A DNA stretch of 64,000 nt from Spinellus fusiger (lineage: Eukaryota; Mucoromycota; Mucoromycetes; Mucorales; Phycomycetaceae). Below, piece after piece: positions 36,095 through 49,258 of this stretch. The position numbers were made by a program, and so were the translations under genes. Under the pieces are notes generated by a model. It was not told where the DNA came from, made no database searches, and was given only the letters and a program-made list of their open reading frames with translations. The stretch lies in the NCBI GenBank assembly GCA_025094145.1, contig JALLLS010000069.1, positions 1-64,000 of the forward strand, written 5' to 3'. How positions within the stretch are numbered: position 1 is the first letter of the stretch; each line of letters opens with the position of its first letter.

Positions 36095-39000
36095 TTATCT
36101 GGTATTCTCAACATAACTCAGATCACTATCACTTACCAGACTTGCTGCAAATACAATATCACGTTTAATGTTCTGTTCAGCCTCCTCCATCTTTTTATAG
36201 AGACTTGTATCGCCCACCATTCTTGCTGCTCCCATTACTTCACGACATGTCTCATCGAGTCGACTAATGCATCGTACAATGGAACCTAAAGATAGATAGA
36301 TAGATGATAGATAGATCCATTAGTAAGTATTCTTCTCTTCTTCTTTATGGAATAGCCCCATGGACAATGCTTACCTTCCAGAACATCGGTGAGATCCGTA
36401 ATTGCCTTGAAAGGCTATGAATAAAAAAAAAGAATTAAATGAATACAGCCATGCCACTTTCTTCTATAGATCTATAAAAGAAATCTTACCAATCCTCCTG
36501 CCCACTCATAAACAACTTCTACCAAGCCAAACTTCAATCCATTGGCATAGTCTTCAACCGAAATAGCTAAACCACACTCAGCCTGAATTGTAGCCACCTT
36601 GCGTGCATAGGTTAATACAACTTCTTTTGCCTTGGTTAGCTTGGGTGTCAGTCTTGGCTCGCTTGCATTTCTTTCTTGGAAAACAAAGGCTGACAAAATA
36701 GCCACAATTTCTGCAGGCTCATAATCTGCAAATACATTGTCAAGGATCAACTCAGTCAAAAGAATTTCATCTGCTGTATTGATTTCGCATGCCACTCTTC
36801 CTTTAAGCTGAACAGTGCCTTGTTCATCAATGTACTGCATTTGTTTAAGAACATTAACGCGCTGGTAATAGTCAGGCAATAGCTCTAGATTCTGATCAGA
36901 GATAATCATTTTCAACGAGTCAATTTCACTGGCGAGTCGTTTGTGAGCATGAATGAGAGCATACTACAATAACAATAACACAGCCATTTTTTTTAATTAA
37001 AAATAGTGCCAGTTGATTTATATTCAACTTACATGTTCATTAAGATCTGGACATTTTGTACATTGGAATTCATTGCGAAGTCGTTTAAGGAGCCCATTTT
37101 TAGCTCTCAGCATTTCTTGGAATTCAATGTCTTTGAGTTTTTGCCAATCGTACTCATTTACATATTCTAAGTTGAAAATAATAATAAATAAATGAGAAAT
37201 TCAAAGGATTAGGTTGCTTACTTTTCTTTGCTTCGTTACCAAATGATTCTAATTGTTGTTTTACACGCGCAATCTCCATAGAATCTTGGCCTTTAATAAT
37301 AGCCTCCATAGAAAACTAGAAGATATATATTAAATTGGACGTAAAAGTGTAACATGGGAAAGAGGGGAGGAAACTACCTTGATGCTTGATCGAGAAACAA
37401 ACAGAATATCAGAAAGGGTAATGATAATAAGTTCAGTTTTAGTCTCTCCACTCTCTGGAAGATTGACATTAAGAATAGGCAGTGGTGCTGCTTCATCTGA
37501 ATAGAAATAGGGTTAGAAAATAACATACAATACAATTTAATAAAAAAACACTACCTCCTGTAGGCATGGCATTCGAATGCATATCAAAGTCTTTAGAGAG
37601 CAACACCATACACTGGAATGACTTTTGTAGTTGCTGGTTAGTTGCTCCTAATTGTGGCACTATTGGTTTCAACAGGACAGCAGGTACATTTCTAAGCACA
37701 CTGGAGTTCACAATCATAAGTCTTCCAGGGCCCAGAGCTCTATTGCCAATGGATGATTTAGAAATATGATTCATCATCATGTTGTGACTCAATTGAACAA
37801 CTTCACCAGAGATATCATAGAGCTTATCAATGTCAGAGCTACATATAGTACAGTCTAACTGTTGTAGGGCGTTTTTCTTTTGTTCGCTCTCGTCTACCAA
37901 TCGCTTAGTATCAGGCAGAATCTTTTGAGAACTGTTTTCAGAGAAGCTGCGCTTGATCATTTCTTCTACTTTGAGTGCCTCCACACGCAACAGATTCAAT
38001 ATCATATTGTAAGTGAGTCTGAATTGAGATTCCAGTTTGGTGGGTTTTCCAAGAATCATATAGGATAGTTCAAATGCCTAGTATGAAAAGAACAATAAGA
38101 ATACAGACTTTATGGGCAGATGGAATAAGATGGAGACTAGAGTGAGCCATAACAAGGGTGTTTGTTTGTGTGTTTGTGTTTGTGTTTGTGCTTACCGGTG
38201 GGGCGTCTTCTCCACTACAAGCAATAATCACCATACCAGTGGTATCAAGACCACGACGACCAGCACGTCCAGACATTTGAGTGTATTCACCAGGCAAAAG
38301 ATGACGGAATGCACGACCATCGTGTTTACGAATACCAGAAAAGACAACACTTTTAGCAGGCATGTTGACACCCATAGCAAAGGTCTCTGTAGCATAGAGC
38401 ACTTTGACAAGACCTCTGGCAAAGAGAATTTCTACAATTTCTTTGATAATAGGCAAAAGACCACTGTGGTGCACTGCAATACCACGGCCCAACAGATCAC
38501 GCATACGCAGAATTTGAGGAAGCTCTTTGTCTGTTCCTCTTAATTTGACAAGACTGCGTTCAATAAAAACGTGGATTTCACTCTTTTCCAAACTATTGCA
38601 GAGATCTGTCTTGGACAAACTGCTGGCATATTCCTCACAGCGACGTTTTGAAAAGGTGAAGATAACAACAGGCAGCAGTTGTTTGGTATTGAGCATACCA
38701 ATTAAATGAACAAAAAGATTGCGATCCTATTTAAAGAGAAATGGATAGGTTTGGATAGAAATGGATAGGTTTGTATTAAACAGATGAACAAATAAATAAA
38801 AACTTTGATCTTGGTTGTAGCGTTTACCGTTTGTAGGCCTGCTTGATAACTTCTACCTGTGTGTTTGTTTGCACCACGAACTACTGTGCCGCCTCTTCCT
38901 CCACGAGCACCTCGTGTAGAGACCTCACGCTGATCCTTTCGTTTTGCTAATGCATCACTCGCTACTTTGTGTCTAGAAAGAATAGTGTTATTGACATGAG

Positions 39001-40135
39001 ACTACTATTCATTAATAAAGTAGAACTTGGACATACGATGCAAGGTTAAGCTTAGTTTCATGAGCACCAACAATCTTGTAAATTTCTTTGTTAGCATACA
39101 AATGATGCTCAAGCGGAATAGGACGTTTGAGTGTGCTGATAACATAAATATCTTTCTTTTTTGTTCGTCTATGAAGAAAAGAGTGAGTTTTATAGATCGC
39201 TCCTTTATCTATAAATATATAGAAAATAGAACTTACCCAACCCAGTCGGCAAATTCTTTTGTATTTGGTACAGTAGCAGAGAGAAGGATAATATTGACAT
39301 GAGCAGGCAACATGATAATCACCTCTTCCCACACAACACCTCTCTTTTGTTAAGGATATAATAACAAAAACAAAACAAAAAAAGGGTTAGCCATGCATGT
39401 TTCTCTTTCTCTCTCTTTGTGAAGCAGTATTAAACACTGTTTACCTCTAAATCGTTCACATAATGCACTTCATCAAAAATCACAAACTCAACATCACGAA
39501 TAAGATCGGCACCACGATAAAGCATACTGCGCAAGATCTCCGTGGTCATGATCAAACAACTGGCTTCTGGCTTTATCTGTACATCGCCTGTCAAAATACC
39601 AACATCATCTCCAAACGTTTGTTTAAAATCTCTGAACTTTTGGTTACTGAGTGCTTTAATGGGTGAAGTATAAATGGCCCTAGAGTTAAAATAAATATTA
39701 TCATCTTGAAACAAACATGTATCCCCAAGTCATAACTTTACTTTGTCATATGTTTTGATGCCAATGCAATAGCATAATCTGCAACTACTGTCTTTCCTGC
39801 AGATGTATGAGCAGCTACAAACACTGAATCTCCTATTTCAAGATGATAGACTGCATGTTTCTGGAAAGTATCAAGCTCAAATGGGAACTATAAAATAGAA
39901 ACAAAAGCCATCAATACCACACTTTTATAGACTTGGGTTCTTATTTTATATCTTACATGATGTGCCATCTCAGGGACAAGTTCATGGAAGTTATCAAAGG
40001 ATTGGTTGACATTGATCTCGTGGGCCCATTCACGTCGTTTGTGGATATCATTGGCCAGTTTGAGTTTTTTGGGCAAAATGTCTGTAGGAAGAGCAAACAC
40101 CTGGTCTGGCAAGAGAGAATCTACCTCATCGCCTG

Positions 40136-40166
<31 letters not shown>

Positions 40167-41449
40167 AATGATAGAAAGGTTGAGTCTTCAAGTAGTGGCA
40201 TTTGTGTGCGTGTGTGTGTTTTTAAAAAGAAAACAGAACAGAGCAAAATATACCTTGTGAATCAGCTGTAGTCTCATTCATCTAATAGCAGCAATAGAGA
40301 TAGAATAGAGATGAGCCATAGCTAATGGTATGGTATGGTATGGTTTTGCTGTGTACATTGCTATTCATATCTATATACCTTTGTATTGTGTTCACTCTCG
40401 GTAGTATTTACTTTTATATTCAAAAAGTCAAATTCATTTTCATTTGGTTTAATAATATCTTCAATACTGAAGATTGGACCGTCGCTCTTTGGCTTGGTTT
40501 CTGTCATTCTTTCTTCGTCTCCTATAACAAAAACACTCGATTGAATATAAAAGTATTGAATGGAATCCATCTTATGTGTCAGTGCCATACCTTCAAATAC
40601 AAGTCCACGATCAAATCCTGGTGCAATGGCCAATAAATCTAATCATTCATGGAATCCATTACAGATTAGTGAATGAATACGCACACTATTCACTGAATCA
40701 TTTCCTATTTACAAAAGAAGCACTACTGTGTGTGTATGTGCTTTTACCTTGATCTAAAAAGTCAAGATTCACTTCCAAATCAGCTAAATCAACATCTTCT
40801 TCCAGTGCGTTCATCACTTCTTCTTCTAATCCTCCAGGTGCAAATGGATACTGGGTAGCTTTTCCTCGAACAAAATTCTTGGAAGATCCAAAAGGACGAG
40901 AAAGTTTAGTGGAGTTGGTAGAGAGTAGATTTGGATCTTCCAACAAAGTCTCTTGATAGCCCACAATGGCACCATCATAACCATGTCGAGCGACCTTTAC
41001 AATAGTAGATGGTTTGGATAGGTCCAAATAGACAAGAGATCCATAGTCGGGTACTTCAGTCCAATGCCTGGAATAGTGTGATTACTATACTACAAATACT
41101 ACTGGAGTGGGATTGCTGTGGAGGGGAAGCTTACTCTTGACACTTGGAGAGCCATGTTTCTGGGAACTCTCTTTGTGGTGTTAAAAATGTATGTTCGAGT
41201 TCTGCCTTTATCTGTTCTATAGATTCGTCCAGATCAAAAGACACCTGTGCAGATCAACAAAGTCAATGGCAGGTCATTCAACAAAAGACAAGAATCTTGC
41301 GCCTACCGTTTGATCTTTATCTCGTATGACAGAGAAGATCTCGTTCAACTGTTGTTCATTTACTAATTATCATACAACAAGAGTGAGTTTCAGGGCATTG
41401 GTTGCTGGTTTACTCAATGAAGAAAGGAAGGAACTCTACATTTCTCCAT
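36095..41449 (-). CDS. Ski2-type DEVH-box RNA helicase of the SKI complex
   Basis: Cytoplasmic 3'-5' RNA helicase that threads mRNA into the exosome with Ski3 and Ski8. A 10-nt first exon (41449-41440, MEK plus one base) joins in phase to [20 protein letters not shown]-terminal Ski2 segments follow ([40 protein letters not shown]). Helicase motifs: [19 protein letters not shown] (I, about 39830-39770), [17 protein letters not shown] (Ia), [14 protein letters not shown] (II; DEVH points to Ski2, as Mtr4 usually has DEIH), [37 protein letters not shown] (V) and [15 protein letters not shown] (VI, about 38275-38235). The C-terminal DSHCT-like region occupies 36490-36963 and the last exons, ending LSYVENTR at 36095. 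Numerous short introns interrupt it. No disabling mutation was seen. Confidence 0.9.
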
Positions 41450-43651
41450 GATGTCAGAGTCAAATGAGCTTCAAACTACGCGTGCTTTGTCCTGTAAGTC
41501 TCTCCAAGGGCACTTTCGGTGTTTCAATAGATGCTGTGGTTAAGTCTCTCTATGATTCTTTACCTGAATGAATCCAATACAGATGGAAGAATTAAATAAG
41601 GTGATTTGACTTGTGAACTATGAAAATGTGATGAAACAACATTGATCAGTGTCTAATGATATTTCATCACATTCATCATTGATATGAAGTAGAGTGAGTT
41701 AATATAAAATGCTTTTGTAGTGAATTGAATGGAGGAATGGTAGGTATTTGTCCTATAGAATATAAAATAACATTCTATCCGTCAACCCATGTTACTATTA
41801 GAACTTGATTGACTCTTGACTCTTGACTCTTGACTCTTGACTAGAGTAGAATAGGTGATGACACATCCCTCATGCTTAATAATACATTTGATCAAGTTCA
41901 AGGGCCACGGAATGAAGCAAAAGAAGAGCAAAGATACGCTCAATACCAATTGGTGTTTATGAATGACTTGGACAGTGTATTATGCAGATACTATCTTATG
42001 AGATATTTGTCTTTGCATACGACAGACTAAGTTAAATCAAGACATGTAACTTCTCTTATGTTGTATGGGGTCCTTTTTCTTCTTTTTTTTTGTGTCTTGA
42101 CTCTGCTGAAGATCACTGTCTCTGAAGAAAGAAGGGTGTTTGAACACATACTCACTGCGGATGTACTTTTATTTACATGGTATCAAATGGTGGGTGTGTT
42201 TATGCATAGATTAATATTCTAAATCTGCGTCATTGTGAAAATATATCATAAGATCCGTTCTTTTCTTTTCTATTCGACAGACAGAATGACACTGATCTAA
42301 ACACATACAAAGGAGTCTGTGACGTAGTGTCAATGACAAAATTACAGAAAGTCTAACCTTGTCAGAGATGGCTATTGCCTCTGTCTTGTCATCAGATTGG
42401 ACAAATCTTTCGCCTATTATTTTTTTTGTCAGAGATGGGATGATAATTTATCCATACTTTACAAAGGCCAGATTACCCTGGTAAGCATCTTGAAGAAGAA
42501 GAATACCAATGCCAAGACACACCATGCATGGGTGACAATGAGATATCTATGCTTTTGAAAGGGAAAAGAGAACAGATCCTAATGTTTGTAATATGAATCC
42601 AGCCTTTATTCATGGTGGCTGAATACCTCTGAGAGGTGATTCACACTATGAAAAGTACAGTGACCCTGATATTTATTCTTTCGACACTATTGGTAGTAAG
42701 GGGAAGAATAAATCAATTCTGTAAATACCTTTTATGCATAATTTCCGCATTGATGACAATTTATTTGTTTTCTAACACTACCTAAATATGCTCTCTTCTT
42801 TATCTTCCCTTATGTATAGATCAAGAACAAACTTCCTGTGTCGTACAGCAGGCACATACACAAAGAGAAAAGAAGAATACACTCGTCATTATCGATCGAT
42901 GGGCATTCATTAGCTCAACAAGGGCAATAGGTAACTCAGGCAGAAGACAGCAACATGAAGACTAAGCAGTTTTTGGAAGCTACTGTACGCAGGTGTCACT
43001 CTGCTGCTTCCAACTGAGCCGTACTTTATGGCATGCTCTACTTTCTTCCTGTATTCATCAAAACAACCGTCAGTGATTGTGGGCTAGGCCATAAGGATCT
43101 GATGCATGAATGGTGGACTGTTCAAATAGGTGCATTGGCTAGTCCTTGTAGAGAGACCCTATAAACGGATATCTTTATTAAAAGAAGAGTTTTGGCGGAA
43201 GTGGAGTTAGATTCTTATTTCAAGTAATATTATGTCCACAGTATTTATCCAGCGGAAGATCTCTTTGCTGAAAGATGTGTAGGCAAAGGGCACTCTCTTT
43301 TCTATAGACGCAAGTGGTCATCTAATAGCAGCAAGCAATGGTACTATGGCAATTCATCTTTAATAGGAATAAACACGCCCTTCAATCTTGAACTCAATCT
43401 GCTCTTTATACGGACATTAAACTACATACATCCTTGACGAAAAGCAAAATCCCTTGTACTATTGGGCAAACCGCACTGCGTTAAGATAGGAGTCATTGCG
43501 GTTGACTTTTTGACATTCCATATCAGTGTGTGATACTCAATTAATAGGAAAACTAAAGTTTTTTTTATTATATTGCTTTTTTTTTCTTATTTTTTCTCTC
43601 ATTTGTTTCTCTCTTTTTTTTTCTTGGTTTGCTCTTACAATTAAGAAATCT
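41450..43651. other. 2.2-kb intergenic region between SKI2 and the ThrE-like gene
   Basis: Divergent upstream regions of both genes. It contains a 7-bp tandem repeat at 41809-41842 and otherwise mixed sequence. No frame gives a recognisable protein and no RNA gene could be identified by eye. The last about 130 bp are very T-rich, a pyrimidine leader before the ATG at 43652. Confidence 0.4.
41809..41842. repeat. 7-bp tandem repeat (TTGACTC), about five units
   Basis: TTGACTC repeated nearly five times without error, upstream of SKI2. GACTC/GAGTC-type cores can bind bZIP (Gcn4-like) factors, but a role here is only a possibility. Confidence 0.75.
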
Positions 43652-46271
43652 ATGGACAAACATTCACAGAAAGAGAACAGGCAAGAGGATCCGGGCCACT
43701 CTCCTGATGAAGTCCCAATATATCCTACTTCACTTCAACCTTCTGCTTCTTGGCCTAATTTACCACAATTGCAACTCACCACCACCAATGATACCCAAGA
43801 ACCACAGACAATTGAAATCTTTTCACCTGTGCTGTCTTTTGGTCACTATAACAATAACAATAACAATACTATCAGCCATCATCCTAATAACACAAATAAT
43901 AACAATCACCATTGTGAGAATAATAATTATCCTAGCAACAGAACTATCCTTGAAGTCAGTGACAGCAAAAACAATAGTTCAGATGAAGATGAAAGCCTTT
44001 ATGAAGATATAAAAGACCCTAATGAAACCATAACATTGGAAAAAATCAAAACTATAGATTCTGAGGTGAGAGGCTCGGCTGATACGCTTGTAGAAGCAGC
44101 ACTGGAACATGATGAAGCAAGAGACCGGCATGTTCGATTTCAAGATCATGTCGCTGAATCTGCGGCACTTGTACAACGGATTCTAGGCTCCTTTGAAAAT
44201 AATGAAGAGATCCATCATACAAGCTCAAGATCTAACCAGCCATCCTCCAAAGTAGACATACAACCTTCAGGCAGTGTATTGGCAAGCTTAATGAAGCTAG
44301 AATCCCAAAGACTCCAACGACGTCCTTCCACCAAGCATAAAATAGTATCCAAACATGGCTTGAGTTTAAAGGTTGGAGTGACAAAAACGCATCTTTTATT
44401 GATCTGGTTTTTGTTGGACAGTCCAAGAAAAAGGAGACAAAAAAAGCTGCCTCCGTCTATGAATTCTCCACCCACCAAGGCAATCTTCATCAACCACCCA
44501 CCCGACCAAAGCTCGTCAATCGGCCCAGAAGCTGGCTCAACACAGTGGCTTCTACCACCCATCTTGTGCCTAGTCTTGAGAAGCGTAAGAAAACATCCGC
44601 ACAGTCCATGTCGAGACGCTCCTCTATTGACAGCATGTTCACTACTGCTTCACAATTTGAGCCTATTACTCTGGAGGACAGAATCAGAATTACATTTGAG
44701 ATTGCTAACATTCTTCAAAAACAAGACTTTCTTCGTAAATTGATAAAGTCACTTATGTTGTATGGATGTCCTGCACATCGTCTTGAATATATTATGCGGC
44801 AAGTCTCCCGCACTCTGGGAGTGGAGGCTGAATATGTCTATATTCCCAATGTAATGTTGGTTACATTTTTTGACCAATCCACCCATACCACAGAAACCCA
44901 CTTTATTCGACAATCCCAGGGATTTGATATGCATAAATTAGGCGAAATCTATCGCTTGGAGAAACTTGTCTCCCATGGCGAAGTGTCTGTGGATGAAGCC
45001 CTCGAGTTTATTGACCAGGTAGCAGGTCAAGCACAGTTTTACCCTGTATGGCTGAACCCATTTGTTTATGCCTTGGCCAGTTTCTGTGGTGCAATTATGT
45101 TCTATGGAGGACGGTGGAAAGAGGCTGCTCTTTCCTCTGCTCTTGCCAGTAAGTCATTTCTTCTTTATTAGTGATTGTTATTATTATTATTATGATTTAT
45201 TTTATTTTATCTATAAACAGTGTTTTTTGCCATTTATGAGCTTTATACAGGCCGTTTCATGAGCTTCCAACCTATCTGGGAGATCACAGTGTGTATCTTT
45301 ATTGGTTTTGTATCCAGAGGTAAACATATCCAGTAGATGACACAAAGATATTTAATCTTTTGTATTAGCTGTCTGGAAGTATGATTTCTGTTTTACGCCC
45401 ATTGCATTTGCATCCTTCATTGTTATTCTTCCTGGTTATTCCATGGCAGTGGCTCTCACTGAACTGGTCTCTCGCCAGGTTGTTAGTGGGGTCATTCGCA
45501 TGGTCTATGCCATCATTTACTGTTTTTTATTGGGCTTTGGTGTTGAGATGGGATCACAACTTTATGGTACCATTGAACCCGAATCCATTAGTGCACAAGG
45601 TCAATCTCCTGCATGTCGACATGCATTGACAGCAGGAACATGTATTACAGTAGAAAGCCAGTGGTTTTACTTTCTTACTGTGCCTTTGTTTGCTCTTGCT
45701 TATTGTATTTATCTGCGTGCACGACCTTCACGATGGCCCACGATGATCTTTGTATCAGTATGTGGATTTGTGACCAACTGGGCTCTTTCCTGTCATGTCA
45801 ATGCTCCTCAGCAAGTACTTCAGGTGGTACCCTCTTTTGTTGTAGGGTTAATAGGAAATTTGTTGACAAAAACAACAGGAAAAATGTCATTTGATGCTGT
45901 GTTATTAGCTGTAAGTAGAGTCTATACTTTATATAAACATTGATTCTAATAATGATGCAATAGATCTTTTACTTGGTTCCAGGAAGTTTAGGTAAAGAAA
46001 TGAAGCCCCCTTCCTATACCTTGCGCTTATCATTATGATATAATGCCTTATAGGTCTTAAGGCTGCTCTTGGACTGTTTGGTACAAGCAATAGCAATGAG
46101 TATTCAAATCAAGGTGCAGGATTTGCCCTTAGTATGATTGAATCTGCTATAGGTACGTTATGCTTGTCTTCTTTCACTAATGTTGCCTTAGGAATTACTG
46201 TTGGACTGTTTGTAGCCACTTTGGTTGTCTATCCAAAGGGGTCCACACACACACCTCTTATGAACTTCTGA
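43652..46271 (+). CDS. ThrE/Prm10-type membrane transporter with long Asn-rich N-terminus
   Basis: Multi-pass membrane protein of the ThrE (DUF1212) family; bacterial ThrE exports threonine, and the yeast relative Prm10 is pheromone-regulated. Seven exons fit in phase: 43652-44371, 44422-45148, 45221-45319, 45369-45910, 45964-45991, 46054-46152 and 46192-46271, about 764 residues. Residues 1 to about 300 are polar and low-complexity with Asn runs. The ThrE domain starts near ILQKQDFLRKLIKSLMLYGC and PAHRLEYIMRQVSRTLGVEA, followed by about ten hydrophobic segments (for example WLNPFVYALASFCGAIMFYG; IVILPGYSMAVALTELVSRQ) and the end SLGLKAALGLFGTSNS. The frame is open upstream to 43526, but that part is a pyrimidine-rich leader translation, so ATG 43652 is preferred. 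The substrate is unknown. Confidence 0.88.
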
Positions 46272-46806
46272 AGTTGTAGTTTTGAAAGATGAATTGTTTT
46301 CTAATTTCTATTTCCCAAAGATGTGTGCATTTATTCTGTGATCATCTTTTGTAAATACTTAGATATCTTGTGCTCTTTTGAGAATGGCCAAAGATAGTAG
46401 TGGAGGAAACAATACAATATAATCTTTTCTTGTTATTATTTTTATTATTTACTATTGTATTTACTACTAATGCTATAAAAAACAGTGACTATACAAATGA
46501 ATAGACAGGGATATGATGATCTATCTCAAATGATAAACGCGCTATTTTTATTTTTATTTTTATTTATTATTAGGTTATTGACTAATTTAGGAAAATGGCG
46601 TATGTGATATCTGTACTTTTTATACTTTTTCTTTTTCTTTACATAAACAGGAAAAAAAAGGTTTTTACTTGTATGTTCTATAGGTGTGACATTCAGCCAT
46701 CTATTGTTATAAGAAGGGTTCCCACTTTATAAACCTCTCTAGCCAGAGAAATAACCTTTTGTACAGCTACTTCAGCACTCTTTACAACACTCACTACAAC
46801 ATTGCA
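46272..46806. other. Intergenic, ThrE-like 3' end to F-box gene promoter
   Basis: Holds the 3' flank of the transporter gene and, near 46725-46735, a TTATAAACC motif about 80 bp before the F-box ATG that may be its TATA box. A TTTTTATTTTTATTTTTATTT tract lies near 46544-46564. No further gene. Confidence 0.45.
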
Positions 46807-48719
46807 ATGAATCATAATTTTCCTTTTGAGATTCTCAAGATGATTGCCCAGCACTTGGGAACCTTGGACCATATTGAGTGTGCTTTAGTCAATAAAACAT
46901 GGACGATTATATTCACATACGCTCTCTACAAGACTGTGCTGATAAGAACACAAAGACAATTTAAGCTATTCTACAGAACACTCCTACAAACAACTTTGCA
47001 GAGCCATGAACCTGGTGGTCTTATTAAATACTTGAAGATTGAATATAAAGTTGGATTTACTGATCAGGATTTTAACTTCATAATAGAATGCTGTCCAGCC
47101 CTTCGCACCATTAGTTTTAACCCAAAACTATGGCGCTATCTCCACAGTCCAAGTAAACTCAACACTTTGAAATACATCGAAAAACTCCCAATGCTTAATG
47201 AGAAACGGCATGCAGGTCCTCTAATAAAAGAACACGGCCATTAACTTACCCAACTTCACCTGGGAGGTCTGTGCTGAATGAATGGCTTAAAAATCATCAA
47301 CTTACATTTATGTTGCTTCTTACACCCAATTTAAAGCAACTTGAGCTTACAGGCAGACACTCTTCATTGGATAACAAAACTTATTCTATACTACATCTTA
47401 CACTGGATCATATTGAATTGATTCATAGCACATGCCCACACCTGGAATATTTGAAACTGTCGGAGGTGTACTTAAAGTATGGAGAATTAACGAGCAGAGT
47501 AGTTTCTCCTGCCACTACAATGCGCATTTTTCACTTGGACCGTACTTTTCAAAGTCATTTGAAGGTTATTCATTATTTTATTCAGAAATACCCTCATCTG
47601 GAAGACTTTTCTAGCACAGAATTTGTCTTGATAGAACAAGATACTACTACACCCACGGATACAGACCCACAGAACAATGAAAATCCTTACATGGCCATGG
47701 CCCAGCAGTGGCCTCGTCTTTGCTCTTTCATTCTGAGTCATATACCAGAAATGGTATGGCCGGAAGCATCTTTCTTTGAAACACTTGAAGGATTTGGCGT
47801 GTCTTTAACCACCCTAGAATTGACTATGGATAGTATTCCAAAAAATAGGTCTACCAGCTACAATAACTTTATGGCCATGCTGAGCTCCTCACACAGCACC
47901 CTTGAGACATTGCGTTTTAGTGCATGGAAGGGCTCCGATATGTATAGGCTAACTTACTCGTTGAGTCAATGTCAGCGTCTTACTTGTCTTTCTATCAATG
48001 GCAATATCAAGAATGTATTTACATTGGATTTAATTTTGAATCTCTGTCCTTTTCTGAAATCCTTGTTTCTTATTTCCGGCCATTTGAAACTATTAAATCA
48101 ACACAGTAAAAAAACTTCTTTGGAATATCAACACCCCCTTTCTGAGCTATCTATTGAATCTGTTACCTTGAATATGCAGGCCATCATGAATCACTTGTCC
48201 GTTCACTCTCCCCGTCTTTCTTCCTTGTATATTTCTAATGTGAAAAGTGAACATATGTTTCCTAATTTTGTAGTAGAAATCAACATGCCAAATCACACAT
48301 TTGACAGTATTCGAGTAAATGAAGTTTATTGTACTCGTACTCATTCTCGTTATGAAAAGATGGGATCTTTTGTTACACTATTATCATTGTCAGTGTTGAA
48401 AAGAATGAATAATACCCTCAGAAGAAGAGGCTCCCCAGAGATAGGCTTGTATCGACAAGATGAACATGAGAAATCAATTGAACAGAGTATGATCCGATGG
48501 TATCACGATTACGGGAAGACTTCTAATGATATGAGACGATTGTATCGACTGTCCCCCAAAGATGCACTTGGTCAGAAATTACGCCATTACATTGGAGACA
48601 TGGAAACGATTCTTATGGGGTGGCTTGCGCAAGAAAAGAAAAGAACAGTGGAGACAGAGTATTTCTCATGGATTTATATCTATTTGTTGTCTAGATGTTA
48701 CTCACCTTTCCTTCAATAA
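46807..48719 (+). CDS. F-box/leucine-rich-repeat protein, frame interrupted near 47240-47275
   Basis: By family a substrate adaptor of SCF ubiquitin ligases. The N-terminal F-box is clear: FPFEILKMIAQHLGTLDHIE then CALVNKTWTIIFTYALYKTV (residues about 5-45). A leucine-rich solenoid follows over the rest, with repeats such as LKQLELTG, CPHLEYLKLSEV, LTCLSINGNI, CPFLKSLFLISG and SPRLSSLYISNV. The first frame (from ATG 46807) stops at TAA 47242-47244. Past the stop it still reads LTQLHLGGLC, an LRR-like strand. The long second frame then starts with LNEWLKNHQL at 47274 and runs to 48719 (482 residues). A stop and a frameshift about 30 bp apart therefore separate the halves, and no normal intron fits. 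Either a recent pseudogene or sequence error. Confidence 0.78.
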
Positions 48720-48990
48720 TATAGATCTGTAGTATGAAACTATACCTATTTCATTCAAGATTACTGCACACCTGTTTCTAAATGTGTGTGTGTGTGTGTG
48801 TTCTTGCTTTAGTAGAGGGAAAAGCGTTCCTTTTTTCTTTGAGTAATAATAAGTGAAAAATATATTGATCATGAAAAAAGAAAAACGAAGAATAATAAAG
48901 AAAAACTCTTCAGTTACCAATGACTGTCCTTTGGTCTCCAATATCAAATAAAATACTAATACTAAATGTCTTTTTTTATGATGTTTAGTG

Positions 48991-49025
<35 letters not shown>

Positions 49026-49258
49026 CTGTTGTAAATGTGAAGGTCTCTCTTCCCTTGAAACATACATAGGACAAGGGAGGGAAATCTATCCCTGAATTTA
49101 CTGAGATGTTATTATCGTAGAGCCTAGATCATTATAACTTAGAGAAATCATTTATATAAGTAGACCAAAATTCATACCATGAGTCTTTGAGAAATATATC
49201 CTTTTAATTCAAACAAAACACACTTGTTTTTTGGGTTTCCCAACAATATAACTGAATA
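48720..49258. other. 3' flank of the F-box gene; microsatellites
   Basis: Contains a GT run (48784-48800) and an ATT trinucleotide run (about 48994-49023). No coding frame with support. Confidence 0.45.

Noticed and set aside
36095..41449. Mtr4 rather than Ski2 as identity of the helicase
   Set aside because: The DEVH box and the N-terminal Ski2-type segments favour Ski2; Mtr4 normally has DEIH.
43526..43651. Upstream in-frame ATG giving a hydrophobic leader for the ThrE-like protein
   Set aside because: The segment is a T-rich leader typical of fungal promoters; its hydrophobicity comes from TTT/CTT codons. ATG 43652 gives the normal polar N-terminus.
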